This document shows positions 26,443-35,815 of a DNA stretch of 64,000 nt, one piece after another (the first letter of the stretch is position 1; each line of letters opens with the position of its first letter). Source of the DNA: Methylocapsa sp. D3K7. GTDB lineage: Bacteria > Pseudomonadota > Alphaproteobacteria > Rhizobiales > Beijerinckiaceae. Both the position numbers and the translations under genes were made by a program. The notes under the pieces are model-generated. The model was not told the DNA's origin. It searched no databases and was given only the letters and a program-made list of their open reading frames with translations. Location of the stretch: positions 2,524,501-2,588,500 of the forward strand of contig NZ_CP123229.1 in NCBI RefSeq assembly GCF_029855125.1, read 5' to 3'.

Positions 26443-27156
26443 CTAAGCGATCGCGCTCTTTTGCAGCACGACGAGCTGCGCAATGCCGGTTTTGGCGAGC
26501 GCCAGCAAATCTTGCAGTTGCGCATCGGTGAACACCGCGGCTTCCGCCGTCGCCTGCACCTCGACCAGCGAGCCGCCTCCCGTCATGACGAAATTCGCAT
26601 CGGTCTCGGCGGCCGAATCCTCCTCATAATCGAGGTCAAGGACCGCTTCGCCGTTCGAAATGCCGCAGGAAATCGCCGCGACATGGTCACGCAACGGATG
26701 GTCCTTGATGATCGAGCGGCCATGCATCCACTTCAAGCAATCATGCAAGGCGACCCAGGCGCCGGTGATCGCGGCGGTTCGCGTGCCGCCATCGGCTTGC
26801 AGCACGTCGCAGTCGAGCGTGATCTGGCGTTCGCCCAACGCCGGAAGATTGGTGACCGCGCGCAGACTGCGGCCGATCAAGCGTTGAATTTCGTGCGTAC
26901 GACCGGATTGCTTTCCAGATGACGATTCGCGCTTCGTCCGCGTATGGGTGGCACGCGGCAGCATGGCATATTCGGCGGTGATCCAGCCGCGCCCCTGGCC
27001 GCGCAGCCACGGTGGCGGCTTTTCCTCGAGCGACGCCGTGCACAGCACATGAGTGCCGCCAAATTTGACGAGGCAAGAGCCTTCGGCATAGCGCGCGACC
27101 TTGCGTTCGAGCGAAACTGGCCGCAATTCACCGGCGGCACGTTTGGACGGACGCAT
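26443..27156 (-). CDS. rph: Ribonuclease PH
   Basis: Phosphorolytic 3'-5' exoribonuclease that trims tRNA 3' ends. The whole 237-aa sequence follows the family: [17 protein letters not shown] start, [35 protein letters not shown], the [17 protein letters not shown] block with phosphate-contacting Arg residues, [19 protein letters not shown] and the DLDYEEDS motif. It is normally divergent from hrcA and followed by rdgB; only the second link survives here, at a distance. Confidence 0.97.
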   Translation of the reverse strand: MRPSKRAAGELRPVSLERKVARYAEGSCLVKFGGTHVLCTASLEEKPPPWLRGQGRGWITAEYAMLPRATHTRTKRESSSGKQSGRTHEIQRLIGRSLRAVTNLPALGERQITLDCDVLQADGGTRTAAITGAWVALHDCLKWMHGRSIIKDHPLRDHVAAISCGISNGEAVLDLDYEEDSAAETDANFVMTGGGSLVEVQATAEAAVFTDAQLQDLLALAKTGIAQLVVLQKSAIA

Positions 27157-27239
27157 GGGATCCCTCGTTTCTTGTTATGGCTTAGTTCTAGAGGGTCGGC
27201 AGAATTTGTGCAACCGAGACGCCAGATGAGAAGTCGTTT

Positions 27240-27773
27240 TCAATGCCCCTCAAAGCTCATCAACGTCCGGACCGGCACGCCGAGCGCCTTGATCTTCGCG
27301 GCGCCGCCGAGATCGGGCAGATCGATGACGAAACAGGCCGCCACCACGTCGGCGCCGATTTTCTTCAGTAGCCCAACGGCGCCCGTGGCGGTGCCCCCGG
27401 TGGCGATCAGATCATCGACGAGAATCACCCGTTCGCCCGGCCGTACGGCGTCGTCGTGCATCTCCATCTCGTCAAGGCCATATTCGAGTGAGTAAGCGAT
27501 CGACACTTTGGTGTGCGGCAGCTTGCCCTTTTTGCGGATCGGCACGAAACCCGCCGAAAGCTGATGCGCCACGGCACCGCCCAAAATAAAGCCCCGCGCT
27601 TCTATGCCCGCGACCTTATCGATTTTGGTGCCGGCCCAAGGCTGTACCAATTCATCGATCGCCCGGCGAAACGCGCGCGCGTCCCCCAGCAGAGTCGTGA
27701 TGTCGCGGAACAGGATGCCCGGCTTCGGGTAATCTGGAATCGTGCGGATTGTTTCTTTGAGATCACCCATCAT
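27240..27773 (-). CDS. apt: Adenine phosphoribosyltransferase
   Basis: Converts adenine and PRPP to AMP. The PRPP-binding motif is [14 protein letters not shown], and the family markers [27 protein letters not shown] and [11 protein letters not shown] are present. Length 177 aa is usual. Its ATG overlaps the mtnP stop by 4 bp, so the two are translationally coupled. This is logical, since MtnP releases the adenine that Apt recycles. Confidence 0.96.
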   Translation of the reverse strand: MMGDLKETIRTIPDYPKPGILFRDITTLLGDARAFRRAIDELVQPWAGTKIDKVAGIEARGFILGGAVAHQLSAGFVPIRKKGKLPHTKVSIAYSLEYGLDEMEMHDDAVRPGERVILVDDLIATGGTATGAVGLLKKIGADVVAACFVIDLPDLGGAAKIKALGVPVRTLMSFEGH

Positions 27774-28645
27774 AAGGTGTTTGTCCGGCGCAAGATGGCC
27801 TCCAATTTTTTCAAAAGTGCCGGATCGCGGGCTGCGGGTGCGGTCAGGATCGCATAGTCGAGCGCACGGTCGGACCCGATCGGACAGGCTTCGTGCATGG
27901 CCGGAAAATCACGCAACAAGCGGGCCAAAAGCCGCGCCGCATTGCCCGCGTTGGCTTCCACCACCTTGATGACCGAGGCCACATCGACATTGTCATGCTC
28001 GGGATGCCAGCAATCGAAATCGGTGACCATGGCCACTGTCGCATAGGACATCTCCGCCTCGCGCGCGAGTTTGGCTTCCGGCATCGCGGTCATGCCGATG
28101 ACATCGCAGCCGGCGGCCTGATAAGCAAGCGATTCGGCGAGCGAGGAAAATTGCGGGCCTTCCATGCAAACATAGGTGCCGCCCTTGACGCTGGCGATGT
28201 TTTCCGTGGCCGCTGCGGCGGCGATCCTCCCTTGCAGCAGCGGGGCCACCGGGTGCGCCATCGACACATGGGCGACGCAGCCATTGCCAAAAAACGAGCT
28301 TTGCCGCGCGAATGTCCGGTCGATGAACTGGTCGACGAGCACGAAAAGCCCCGGATACAGTTCCGGCTTGAACGAGCCGCAGGCGGACACCGAAACGATG
28401 TCGGTCACTCCGGCGCGTTTCAGCGCATCGATATTGGCGCGGTAATTAATCCCCGACGGGGACAATTTATGGCCGCGCCCGTGGCGGGGCAGGAACACCG
28501 CTTCGGTCGAACCAATCCGGCCGAAATGCAGCGCGTCAGAGGCCTCGCCCCACGGCGTCGCGACCCATTCCTCGCGGATGTCTTCGAGCCCCGGTAGCGC
28601 ATAGACGCCAGATCCGCCGATGATGCCAACAATTGCTTTTGTCAT
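27770..28645 (-). CDS. mtnP: S-methyl-5'-thioadenosine phosphorylase
   Basis: Cleaves methylthioadenosine, a by-product of polyamine or homoserine-lactone synthesis, to adenine and methylthioribose 1-phosphate. Evidence: [51 protein letters not shown], the purine-binding [14 protein letters not shown] and [18 protein letters not shown]. About 291 aa. I start at ATG 28645, where the conserved N-terminus begins. It is the first gene of an mtnP-apt pair (4 bp overlap). Methylthioribose 1-phosphate processing genes are not in the window. Confidence 0.95.
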   Translation of the reverse strand: MTKAIVGIIGGSGVYALPGLEDIREEWVATPWGEASDALHFGRIGSTEAVFLPRHGRGHKLSPSGINYRANIDALKRAGVTDIVSVSACGSFKPELYPGLFVLVDQFIDRTFARQSSFFGNGCVAHVSMAHPVAPLLQGRIAAAAATENIASVKGGTYVCMEGPQFSSLAESLAYQAAGCDVIGMTAMPEAKLAREAEMSYATVAMVTDFDCWHPEHDNVDVASVIKVVEANAGNAARLLARLLRDFPAMHEACPIGSDRALDYAILTAPAARDPALLKKLEAILRRTNTL

Positions 28646-28751
28646 GCAGCTTCGTTCCTTAAGCGCCGCAGTTTCCACCGGCTTTTGCCGTTAGGCCAGC
28701 GAGGGCCGACCTTGGCCCAGCACTCTGGCGTCTCGTCTAAGCTTTGGCAGT

Positions 28752-29267
28752 CTATTTTCCAAAAAATTGATACTTCGCCGAATAGGGAACGCGGACCGTT
28801 GTGCCGAACTGCGACTGACCGCATCCATCCGCAGGCTCGGCGCCGCCATCCGTATCGATCCTGCGGACAAATTCCACGGCATCGAGTTTTCCGGCGCCCG
28901 CATGGGATTTGACCTTAAGCAGAAGCCAGGGAATGGCGCCCGGTTGGGGCGAGGGCTGTTTTGCCAACACTTCGCCAGTGACCGACGAGCCGTCACCAAG
29001 GGTCCATGCCGGTCCCTTGCCATGAGTGCCCGCCTGCTTGCCGTCCGCATCGAAAAGCACGGCCTCCGGCCCATCGAAGGCATAGGCGAATCCTTGCGCC
29101 AGATGGGCTTCGTCTTTCATCTTGCAGGTATAAATCTGCACCCCGTCCGCACCAAATTCGAACAATTCCTGCATCCCCGGAGGCGGCGCAAGCGCGTCCG
29201 CGCTGAGCGCGGGCATTGTAAAGACGGTCATCAGAAGCGCGGCATACATCTGTTTCAAATGCTTCAT
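28752..29267 (-). CDS. DUF3455 secreted protein
   Basis: About 171 aa. A signal peptide (AALLMTVFTMPALS) precedes the DUF3455 domain: ALAPPPGMQELFEFGADGVQ, IYTCK, AVLFDADGKQAGTHGKGPAW, DGSSVTGEVLA, WLLLKVKSHAGAGKL and FVRRIDTDGGAEPADGCG. Two conserved cysteines near the start and end of the domain could form a disulfide. The family is widespread in bacteria and fungi with unknown function. A GAGGG lies just before the ATG at 29267. It is divergent from the heme-binding gene with about 290 bp between them. Confidence 0.87.
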   Translation of the reverse strand: MKHLKQMYAALLMTVFTMPALSADALAPPPGMQELFEFGADGVQIYTCKMKDEAHLAQGFAYAFDGPEAVLFDADGKQAGTHGKGPAWTLGDGSSVTGEVLAKQPSPQPGAIPWLLLKVKSHAGAGKLDAVEFVRRIDTDGGAEPADGCGQSQFGTTVRVPYSAKYQFFGK

Positions 29268-29560
29268 GTCCCTCGCTGCCACAAACCAAAGCTGACGCAA
29301 TCTCGAAAATTCAAGGCCCCGTCAAGGGCGTTTCAGGGCGTCCGGGAGTCGGCCGAGTCATAGTTTCGGTACCCATTTGGTTATTGCAAGGAAAATAGTC
29401 ATGGCTTAGGTAACACCGGTCTGGCTAGAGTTTGAATCTTATCGATTTCATCTCAAACCCAGAACAAGTCCCCGGCATCCAAAGCCATTCTCACGGGGCA
29501 TGACTTGATCGCGAATTGGCTAACCGGGGGCGCGGTCGGGTTTTGTGGGAGGTTACACAC

Positions 29561-30346
29561 GTGAAACGGATACAAAAAGCTAGCAAAATTGTTATCGCAG
29601 CTGCCCTCGCGCTCGGCGCGGGATCGGCTGCCGTTTACGCCGATGATGCGCCGAATTGCCAAGGTCTGCCAACCTACACCGCGCTTAAAGCCGCCCTCAC
29701 CGCGGCGCGCGGCCAGTCGAACGGCGGCTTCAATCTCGACATGTGGGGCGCCGTCGTCAATCGCGATGGCCAAGTCTGCGCCGTCGCCTTTACCGGAAAC
29801 GACAGGGGATCGGAATGGCCTGGCTCGCGCATCATCGCGGCGCAGAAGGCCTATACCGCGAATGCCTTCAGTCTGCCCAAGCTGTCTCTCTCGACCGCCA
29901 ATCTCTATGCTGCGGTTCAGCCAGGCGGCACGCTCTATGGCCTTCAGCATAGCAACCCGGTCGACACCGGCAGCGCCTACAGGGGCCCCGCATCGAGATT
30001 CGGTACGGCCAATGATCCCATGTTGGGAAGCCGTGTGGGCGGCATCAATGTGTTTGGGGGCGGACTTGCTCTCTACGCCAAGGGCAAAATCCTTCTGGGT
30101 GCCATAGGAGTCAGTGGTGATACCTCTTGCGCCGACCACAACATTTCCTGGCGCACCCGCCACGCCCTCAATCTTGATTTCGTTCCAGGCGGCGTCGGGA
30201 GTGACCCGGCACGTGCCGATAATATCAACTATCAGGGGCTCGTCACCGTCCCGAGCGTGGCGAATGATTTCTCGCACCCGATCTGCAAGATCGGCGGCAT
30301 CGACGGTGTGTCCGCGATCAGCGCAGGGCTACCCGTGACTCAATAA
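29561..30346 (+). CDS. Secreted heme-binding protein (DUF336/GlcG-like)
   Basis: About 261 aa starting at a GTG, with GGGAGG about 9 bases upstream. A signal peptide (IVIAAALALGAGSAAVYA) precedes a GlcG/HbpS-like domain: YTALKAALTAARGQSNGGFN, MWGAVVNRDGQVCAVAFTG, IIAAQKAYTANAF and GGLALYAKGKILLGAIGVSGDTSCADHNI. Members of this family bind heme or act as redox-sensing accessory proteins; whether this one does is not shown. It is larger than the minimal 140-aa domain, with an inserted Gly-rich segment. It stands alone and ends before the convergent type II secretion operon. Confidence 0.85.
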   Translation: MKRIQKASKIVIAAALALGAGSAAVYADDAPNCQGLPTYTALKAALTAARGQSNGGFNLDMWGAVVNRDGQVCAVAFTGNDRGSEWPGSRIIAAQKAYTANAFSLPKLSLSTANLYAAVQPGGTLYGLQHSNPVDTGSAYRGPASRFGTANDPMLGSRVGGINVFGGGLALYAKGKILLGAIGVSGDTSCADHNISWRTRHALNLDFVPGGVGSDPARADNINYQGLVTVPSVANDFSHPICKIGGIDGVSAISAGLPVTQ

Positions 30347-30375
30347 ACGAGCTCGGTTTTTTCACAACATTGCTG

Positions 30376-30404
30376 CGCTGCTGGATATCAAGCGTCCAGC
30401 AGCG
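30376..30404. terminator. Stem-loop between two convergent genes
   Basis: Perfect 10-bp stem CGCTGCTGGA / TCCAGCAGCG with a 9-base loop, 30 bases after the heme-binding gene stop and 50 bases after the end of the convergent secretion operon. No run of T follows, so termination efficiency is uncertain. Confidence 0.6.
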
Positions 30405-30453
30405 AATCCTCGACCAAGCCAAAGAGCCGAATCGGGTTAGACCGGGGCTGCGC

Positions 30454-31044
30454 TCAAAATTGGCGCGCGGCGCCAGAGGCTACCGCTAAAGCGGCCGTTC
30501 CGGCAGGCAGCTCGCCAGGCGCGGGGAGAGCCACGCTCACCACCCGGCTGTCCTTCTCGAGGGTCATCGCCCGGGCATCAACCTTGCGCAAATACCAGCC
30601 GGAAGCGGCTTCGCCAATATGCAGCCGCACCAGGCTTTTGGTTGTTTGATCGATGATTAAAGCGACGTCTTGCGGCTGTCCGACCGCCGTTCCGATGAGA
30701 GTGAATGGTGGCGTCTCCGGCGCGGCGGGGGGCGGCGGTGGCGGTGCTTCGGCAACCGGCATCGGCGGCGGCGGCGGCGCGGGAGGCCGCCTCGAAGCGG
30801 AAAAGAGGGGCCGTTCGCGGGTGGCGGAAAGCAAATCGACCGGGATTCCCCAAAGCGGATTACCACCGGGCGGCGCCGCGCGCGGATCTGGCTTTTTCCC
30901 GGCCACAGCGTGTTGTTCCAGGTTTTGACTGGCGCTGTCCGCCTCATTTCCGAGGAGGCTGGCGCCAGCGGTCATCTGGCCAATGGCTCCGTTCAAGGAA
31001 AAAAGGGCCATCGCCCCAATCACGTAAGCGCAACGTGTCATCAT
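30454..31044 (-). CDS. Type II secretion GspC/GspN-like membrane protein
   Basis: About 196 aa. One N-terminal membrane helix (YVIGAMALFSLNGAIGQ), a linker with a short NPLWGIPVDLLSATRERPLFSASRRP segment, a Pro/Ala-rich hinge, then a beta-rich domain (FTLIGTAVGQPQDVALIID, LVRLHIGEAASGWYL, ARAMTLEKDSRVVSV) resembling the homology region of GspC that contacts the secretin. No other gspC is present, so it may couple the inner-membrane platform to GspD. It begins with an ATGA overlap with gspM and is the last gene of the operon. Assignment to C or N type is not certain. Confidence 0.72.
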   Translation of the reverse strand: MMTRCAYVIGAMALFSLNGAIGQMTAGASLLGNEADSASQNLEQHAVAGKKPDPRAAPPGGNPLWGIPVDLLSATRERPLFSASRRPPAPPPPPMPVAEAPPPPPPAAPETPPFTLIGTAVGQPQDVALIIDQTTKSLVRLHIGEAASGWYLRKVDARAMTLEKDSRVVSVALPAPGELPAGTAALAVASGAARQF

Positions 31045-31634
31045 TTGCTTACCTGCCATTGCCCCGAAACGTCGATTTGCACGCGCATCCGAGGTGTTTC
31101 ACTTCCGGTGTCAAATCTTCCCGCCGATTGCGGCATTTGTACCACGAGTTGGTCGATAAAGAGAAACGGCATCCCCGTTTCTAACTCATAAAGCAATTGC
31201 TGCAAATTGCTTTGATCGATCTCAAGATTCGCCGAAAGCCGCACATAGCCCTGCCTGGTGTCCGAACCTTGCAGATCGACCTGCGATGACAGCACATTGC
31301 CGCCCGCCTCATTGACCGCGGCATCCACCCGATGTTGCAGCGCGGCGCCGGCGATTGTCACGGTCCGCCCTTCCAGAAAAGGCGAACCGGACTTGCCCGC
31401 GCCATAAGCCAGGCCCGTCGCGGGTTTGCGGCCCTCAAGCTGGTCGAGGATATCGGTGGCAGCGGCGTATTCCGCATAATCGCTGGCAAGACCTGCAAGC
31501 GCGAGCCAAATGACGATCAAGAGACTCGTCAGCAGTGCCAGATAGACGGCAAGCGGCACGACGTGTTCGCGGGTGAACAACTTATGGATCGGATGCGCGC
31601 GGTCGAGGACATCCTTGAAAGGCAGGTTCATCAC
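31041..31634 (-). CDS. gspM: Type II secretion protein GspM
   Basis: 197 aa inner-membrane assembly protein. A cytosolic N-terminus, one membrane helix (about residues 27-50, PLAVYLALLTSLLIVIWLAL) and a periplasmic ferredoxin-like domain ending in a strand LFIDQLVVQMP. It corresponds to the PilO-like GspM subtype. The start overlaps gspL by 4 bp and the stop overlaps the next gene by 4 bp, so L-M-C/N are translationally coupled. Confidence 0.85.
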   Translation of the reverse strand: MMNLPFKDVLDRAHPIHKLFTREHVVPLAVYLALLTSLLIVIWLALAGLASDYAEYAAATDILDQLEGRKPATGLAYGAGKSGSPFLEGRTVTIAGAALQHRVDAAVNEAGGNVLSSQVDLQGSDTRQGYVRLSANLEIDQSNLQQLLYELETGMPFLFIDQLVVQMPQSAGRFDTGSETPRMRVQIDVSGQWQVSK

Positions 31635-32707
31635 AGGCCTGGCGTATAAACCGGCTCGATTCGAGCCTCGATATGAAAATGCTCGGTTTGCTCCGAAACC
31701 GACCGCGTCGTCGGGGCGAAAAACGTCGCTTTGCTGAAATGCGAGGTTTGTTCGATCAGGCGAATGAGGGAGGGCGCGTCCTTGGTGACGCCCACGATCT
31801 GCATCTTATCGCCGAGAATTCGCAGCTCGGTCAGATAGGTATCATCGGGTAAAACCTGCGATAAGGCTTCGATGGCGATGACAGTCGAGGGTATTTCGTG
31901 CTTGTGCTGTTCCAGCGCGCGCGCCGCTTCGCTCGCCCCGTTGCGGCCCGGTTGCATCAAGGCCCGTCGCTCCGCGACACGGCGCAGAACATCGTCGCGT
32001 TGCGTTTCAAACATCCCCCCCACGATGGCATTTGCAGCGATCGACAGCGAGGCGAGCGCGCTCCCGCCCGCGGCAAGCCCGATCAAGACGCGCCGGAGGC
32101 GGCGTGCATCGGCGGCCTGTCCTGCTTTTTGCTCGCTAATCTTGATGGCGGCGACATCTCCCACCGGATGCGGCAGGGCGGCCGAGAGGATGACCGTATC
32201 GGCGCCGAGTGCGGCGACCGCGTTGATAAAGGGCGCGATCAGCGTTTTGGCCGTCGCGGCGATCGTCACATCAATCCGGTCGTTGGCGGGATCCACCTCC
32301 GAATGCCAGCCAAAGGCGGCGGCGTCTGCGCTCCAGGGCGTCAACCGGTCGATCTGAGCGCGGACAATCCCGTCGAGAAAATCCAAGGCGCGGCGCGGCA
32401 ATTCGAGCGGCCGGAACATGAAACGCTGGGGTCGCAGGACGACCTCGACTTTTGCGCCGCGCAAGACGGAGTCAAGCAGGCCGGCAACCTCGGCGCCGGC
32501 ACGATCGCCGGAGAGACGGACCGGGGGGCCGGGCACATCCAGAACGTCACCCTGCGGGCCACTCCGGACCGTGAACGTGCCATCTTGCTGTTCGGCGAGC
32601 TGGACGTAAGGTATCGTTCGCAACGACTGGCGGCCCGCGACAATCGTCATGGCTACACGATCGACCCAGCGGGAGCAGACTTCGACAATGTCCGCGTATG
32701 AAATCAT
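31631..32707 (-). CDS. gspL: Type II secretion protein GspL
   Basis: 358 aa. The N-terminal cytosolic part has an actin-like fold pattern of GspL/PilM type (RFMFRPLELPRRALDFLDGIVRAQIDRLTPW). A membrane helix lies near residues 200-225 (VLIGLAAGGSALASLSIAANAIVGG), followed by a PilN-like periplasmic domain (ALSQVLPDDTYLTELRILGD). GspL recruits the ATPase GspE to the membrane and binds GspM. A 4-bp overlap joins it to gspM; gspK ends 23 bp upstream. Confidence 0.88.
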   Translation of the reverse strand: MISYADIVEVCSRWVDRVAMTIVAGRQSLRTIPYVQLAEQQDGTFTVRSGPQGDVLDVPGPPVRLSGDRAGAEVAGLLDSVLRGAKVEVVLRPQRFMFRPLELPRRALDFLDGIVRAQIDRLTPWSADAAAFGWHSEVDPANDRIDVTIAATAKTLIAPFINAVAALGADTVILSAALPHPVGDVAAIKISEQKAGQAADARRLRRVLIGLAAGGSALASLSIAANAIVGGMFETQRDDVLRRVAERRALMQPGRNGASEAARALEQHKHEIPSTVIAIEALSQVLPDDTYLTELRILGDKMQIVGVTKDAPSLIRLIEQTSHFSKATFFAPTTRSVSEQTEHFHIEARIEPVYTPGL

Positions 32708-32730
32708 TCCAACTCCGTTCGGGTCCGGGC

Positions 32731-33609
32731 TCAGATAGGACCATCAAAATCGTCATGCCAGGCGAGGATGCGGTAAGGCTCAGCGCCATTCTCCACGATA
32801 AGAATCACAACCTCGGCGTTCACCGTCTGTCCAGACCCAAGTGTAATGCGGACAGTGGCGCGTGTCGCCTTACGTCCGCCAATCGCGACGCTGTCGCGCG
32901 CTGTCCCCAGCAGAGCCAAGACCGCCTGCGGATTTTGCGGATTCCGCAGCTTGACTATATCGGCGGCTTTGCCGGGATTCATTCCCGGTAATGCCGCGAT
33001 GACTTCCGGCGCGGCCTCGTTGACGTCAATCTCCGCCCGGCCATTGAAAACCGTCACGAAAGGAAGCGCCGCGGTCACGAGCCCGGCCGGAATCTCCCGC
33101 ACCAAACGCAATTCAGCGGTGCTTTGAAACGGCGCTTGGCGCGGCCGGGATGCTGAGCCAGCTTCCTTATAGGCATCGGCCTCCGGATTTTGGTTGCCCG
33201 CAGGGGCCTTCGTCCGCCAAGCGATGATGTGATCGGCAAACGAACCCGCATCGCCGGGCTTGGCGCCCAGCGTTACGAACAATCCCGAAAGCACCGGTTT
33301 GGTGGCGAAGTTGAGATCGATACGACCCCCCTCCGAGTGAAACTCCACAAAATTCGTGGACCCTCCCAATTCAAAGGTGAAGGAGCCGGAGCTTGGGCGG
33401 TTTGCATCATCAAAACCAATCAGCCGGAAGGCGGTCAGCTCCAGACCCGCAGTGATCAGGGCTTGCGCCTGGACTCTGTGATCGTAGGCGCGCGCCGCCA
33501 CCGCTGTATTGGCGATATAGACCGCGTAAACGGAAGCCAGCGCCGCCAAGGCAGCGAGAATCCAGAGGACTGCGACGAGAATAAAACCCTGCTCGCTGTG
33601 CGCCGCCAA
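32731..33609 (-). CDS. gspK: Type II secretion minor pseudopilin GspK (start uncertain)
   Basis: 292 aa as read from a TTG at 33609. The pseudopilin leader SEQG/FILVAVLWILAALAALASVYA is clear; Phe after Gly is the mature N-terminus. The body has the GspK two-domain pattern with GRIDLNFA and the helix-hairpin segment ALPGMNPGKAADIVKLRNPQ. No ribosome site is visible at the TTG, and there is a 121-bp gap from gspJ in an otherwise overlapping operon. An ATG at 33650, preceded by GGAAG, is one base out of frame and would give a normal leader; see findings. Confidence 0.88.
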   Translation of the reverse strand: MAAHSEQGFILVAVLWILAALAALASVYAVYIANTAVAARAYDHRVQAQALITAGLELTAFRLIGFDDANRPSSGSFTFELGGSTNFVEFHSEGGRIDLNFATKPVLSGLFVTLGAKPGDAGSFADHIIAWRTKAPAGNQNPEADAYKEAGSASRPRQAPFQSTAELRLVREIPAGLVTAALPFVTVFNGRAEIDVNEAAPEVIAALPGMNPGKAADIVKLRNPQNPQAVLALLGTARDSVAIGGRKATRATVRITLGSGQTVNAEVVILIVENGAEPYRILAWHDDFDGPI

Positions 33610-33730
33610 GGGTCGCGGACTTGGGCAGCTCTTGCGTTTTACCGTCTCATGCTCTTCCGTCGGAAAGTCCTCCTCTTGGCCGCGTCTTTTTCAGATCCGT
33701 TAAATTTTCGCTCTGATTGGACCCAAGATC

Positions 33731-34408
33731 TCACTGGCCGTCGCACCCAACCGGCACCGAAACGCAGGCGGCCGGGGTGTTCACATTTACCAGAGTAGCC
33801 GTCGAAACCGGCAAGATTTCGCCGGTCACATCATTGCGGACGGTAACCCGGACCGCGCTGGGCATTTGCTTAACATCCGACCAAATTTCTTTCCAGACGC
33901 GGTCACGCCCGGCGAAGGCGAAGGACACGCGATAGGGCGGCCGCACTAGCACTATCGGACTTGTAAATTCGACGGTGCCGTCATCCACCGCACTGGCGGC
34001 GACCAGGGCGAAGGGCGCCCGCGAACGGACCAGCACCCGGCCGCGCGCGTCGTCGATCTCGCCAAGCCGGACAATTTCGAGGCCAGGCGCCGCATTGGGG
34101 CCGATCGCCGAGCGCACAAAAGTGACCGACGTTTCGGTTCCTTCAAAAAAGAACCGCGTCTCCCCTTCCAGCGACACATATTCGGCCGCCGCGAGATCGG
34201 CGGCGATTCGGTCAACGCCAAGACCCAGCAAATCGGCATTCTGAACGCGCTCGAAACCCGTCTTCCAATTCGCCATCCAATGGCCGGTGACCGTGGCAAG
34301 CAGTCCAAGCAGCAAGCCTGTCAAGGCAATCGCGATCAGTGCTTCAAGGAGCGTGAACCCGCTTTCTCCGGAGGGCAAGCGGCTGGCAGGCCCGCGCCCG
34401 AGTTTCAT
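33731..34408 (-). CDS. gspJ: Type II secretion minor pseudopilin GspJ
   Basis: 225 aa. A short basic leader ends in SGESG/FTLLEALIAIALTGLLLGLL, the prepilin cleavage site and hydrophobic helix with Glu at position 5. The rest is a beta-rich head domain. GspJ caps the pseudopilus together with I and K. The ATG at 34408 overlaps the gspI stop by 4 bp, which decides the start; a longer upstream frame is antisense-like. Confidence 0.88.
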   Translation of the reverse strand: MKLGRGPASRLPSGESGFTLLEALIAIALTGLLLGLLATVTGHWMANWKTGFERVQNADLLGLGVDRIAADLAAAEYVSLEGETRFFFEGTETSVTFVRSAIGPNAAPGLEIVRLGEIDDARGRVLVRSRAPFALVAASAVDDGTVEFTSPIVLVRPPYRVSFAFAGRDRVWKEIWSDVKQMPSAVRVTVRNDVTGEILPVSTATLVNVNTPAACVSVPVGCDGQ

Positions 34409-34824
34409 TGGGAGCCAATCCGTTTGACGAGGCGGATCGTATCGACCTGTGCGGCGGCCCCTGACGGTGATTGGGCGGTCACCGCGATCGCTTGCGGCGA
34501 CCAGATCTTTGCGGCGCGAGGATTGATGGCTTCGACCGACAGCGGCGTGATATCGACGGCCCACGTTAGGCCATGCATGTCGCCGGTCAGGGTTCCGGCG
34601 GCAAGGCTTGCCCGGTCGGGGAGCCCGGTCTCGACCGCGCGAACAGTCTCGACGAGCGCGATATGCTGCTCGATCCGGCCCGAACCGCGCAAATTTCCTG
34701 ACATGAGCGATCCAATGGCCGCCAAGCAGAAGGCCGCGACAGCAAGCGTGACGAGGATCTCGATGAGGGTAAAGCCCGCACGGGGATCAAGATCATCGAT
34801 CAAACCAGAGCGCTCAAGGGGCAT
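34405..34824 (-). CDS. gspI: Type II secretion minor pseudopilin GspI
   Basis: 139 aa. The leader ends in DPRAG/FTLIEILVTLAVAAFCLAAIG, with Glu5. A small globular head follows with the VETVRAVETGLPDR helix. GspI is the first tip subunit to be recruited, nucleating the GspIJK complex. I choose ATG 34824, which overlaps the gspH stop by 11 bp. Confidence 0.88.
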   Translation of the reverse strand: MPLERSGLIDDLDPRAGFTLIEILVTLAVAAFCLAAIGSLMSGNLRGSGRIEQHIALVETVRAVETGLPDRASLAAGTLTGDMHGLTWAVDITPLSVEAINPRAAKIWSPQAIAVTAQSPSGAAAQVDTIRLVKRIGSQ

Positions 34825-35275
34825 TGGCTGGAACAATTTCCACTCCTCCCGTCAGCCAAGTGATGCGGATTTCATAGGCGGTGCCGGGCCGTGAGAGGAA
34901 AATTGTGCCGCCGCAGGACATGCCAGACGGAAGGAACTCGATGGCCGCGCCGCTGGCATGGCCGCCGCATTGCCCAGCGAGGACCGCGCTGAATGTGACA
35001 TCTCCCGGAAATTGCACCTCGGCCCCGCTGGCGCCGGAACGGATCGTCCCCGATACCGTACTGAGCTTGGTTTGGACCACGGCGCCGTTGCGAATCGCGG
35101 CCAGGCGATCGCCCTTGAGCAACGCTGCGGTCTTCAACGCAAAGGCATCGAGCGCCGTGCGCGAGGTTCCGTGCGGGAACGCCGGCAAGGCGATCGCCGC
35201 GAGCATTGCGATGATGGCGAGGACACAGACAGTTTCAAGTAAGGTGAAGCCGCTTTCGGTCCCGCGTTCGCTCAT
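34814..35275 (-). CDS. gspH: Type II secretion minor pseudopilin GspH
   Basis: 153 aa. The leader ends in RGTESG/FTLLETVCVLAIIAMLAAIALP; Glu5 is present. The globular part includes FALKTAALLKGDRLAAIRNG, the typical post-helix segment of GspH, then beta strands (GTIFLSRPGTAYEIRITWLTG). It connects the tip to the GspG fibre. The start overlaps the gspG stop by 4 bp. Confidence 0.87.
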   Translation of the reverse strand: MSERGTESGFTLLETVCVLAIIAMLAAIALPAFPHGTSRTALDAFALKTAALLKGDRLAAIRNGAVVQTKLSTVSGTIRSGASGAEVQFPGDVTFSAVLAGQCGGHASGAAIEFLPSGMSCGGTIFLSRPGTAYEIRITWLTGGVEIVPANAP

Positions 35276-35790
35276 CGCAACTCCGAGCTCTTGATGTCGG
35301 CGGCGGTGCCCGTCCCGCCTTCCTGGCCGTCGGAGCCGAGCGAGATGATTTCATAAGGGCTGTGATCGCCCGGCGCACGATACTTATAGGGATGCCCCCA
35401 GGGATCGGTCGGCACCGAATTGTTCTTCAAATAGGGGCCGTTCCAAGACGTTGCTCCTCCCGGTTTCGCCACCAGAGAGGCGAGTCCCTCGGACGTCGTC
35501 GGATAACGCCCGAGGTCGAGATAAAAAAGATCGAGCGAGCTGGCAAAGCTTTGGATTTGGATGGTCGCCGCCTTCACTTTGGATTGGCTGAGGTAATTGA
35601 GAACCCTCGGGCCGACGAGTCCCATGATCAAACCGATGATGGTGATCACCACCAGGATCTCGACCAAGGTAAAGCCGTCTTGCCGCCCGTTGGGGCAGGC
35701 GGCTGGTTTGCCCGGATTGACCGGCAAACCGTTATTCACGTGCTGCTTCCGCCGCCGGATTTTATGCGTCCATTTGTTGCAAATATTCAT
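35272..35790 (-). CDS. gspG: Type II secretion major pseudopilin GspG
   Basis: 172 aa. After an unusually long, basic leader of about 39 residues comes the cleavage site RQDG/FTLVEILVVITIIGLIMGLVG. The C-terminal half is the conserved GspG head: DLFYLDLGRYPTTSEGLASLV, WNGPYLKNNSVPTDPWGHPYKY and SLGSDGQEGGTGTAADI, including the calcium-binding loop Asp residues. It is the main pseudopilus subunit. The ATG at 35790 has AGGAAA upstream; a GTG at 35739 would give a shorter leader. Confidence 0.94.
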   Translation of the reverse strand: MNICNKWTHKIRRRKQHVNNGLPVNPGKPAACPNGRQDGFTLVEILVVITIIGLIMGLVGPRVLNYLSQSKVKAATIQIQSFASSLDLFYLDLGRYPTTSEGLASLVAKPGGATSWNGPYLKNNSVPTDPWGHPYKYRAPGDHSPYEIISLGSDGQEGGTGTAADIKSSELR

Positions 35791-35815
35791 GCTGATTGTT
35801 TCCTATTATCCGGCT

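Noticed and set aside
29545..29570. ACACGTGAAAC near the heme-binding gene start, a possible parS half-site
   Set aside because: Only the right half matches; the left half agrees at three of seven positions, and the GTG is simply the start codon.
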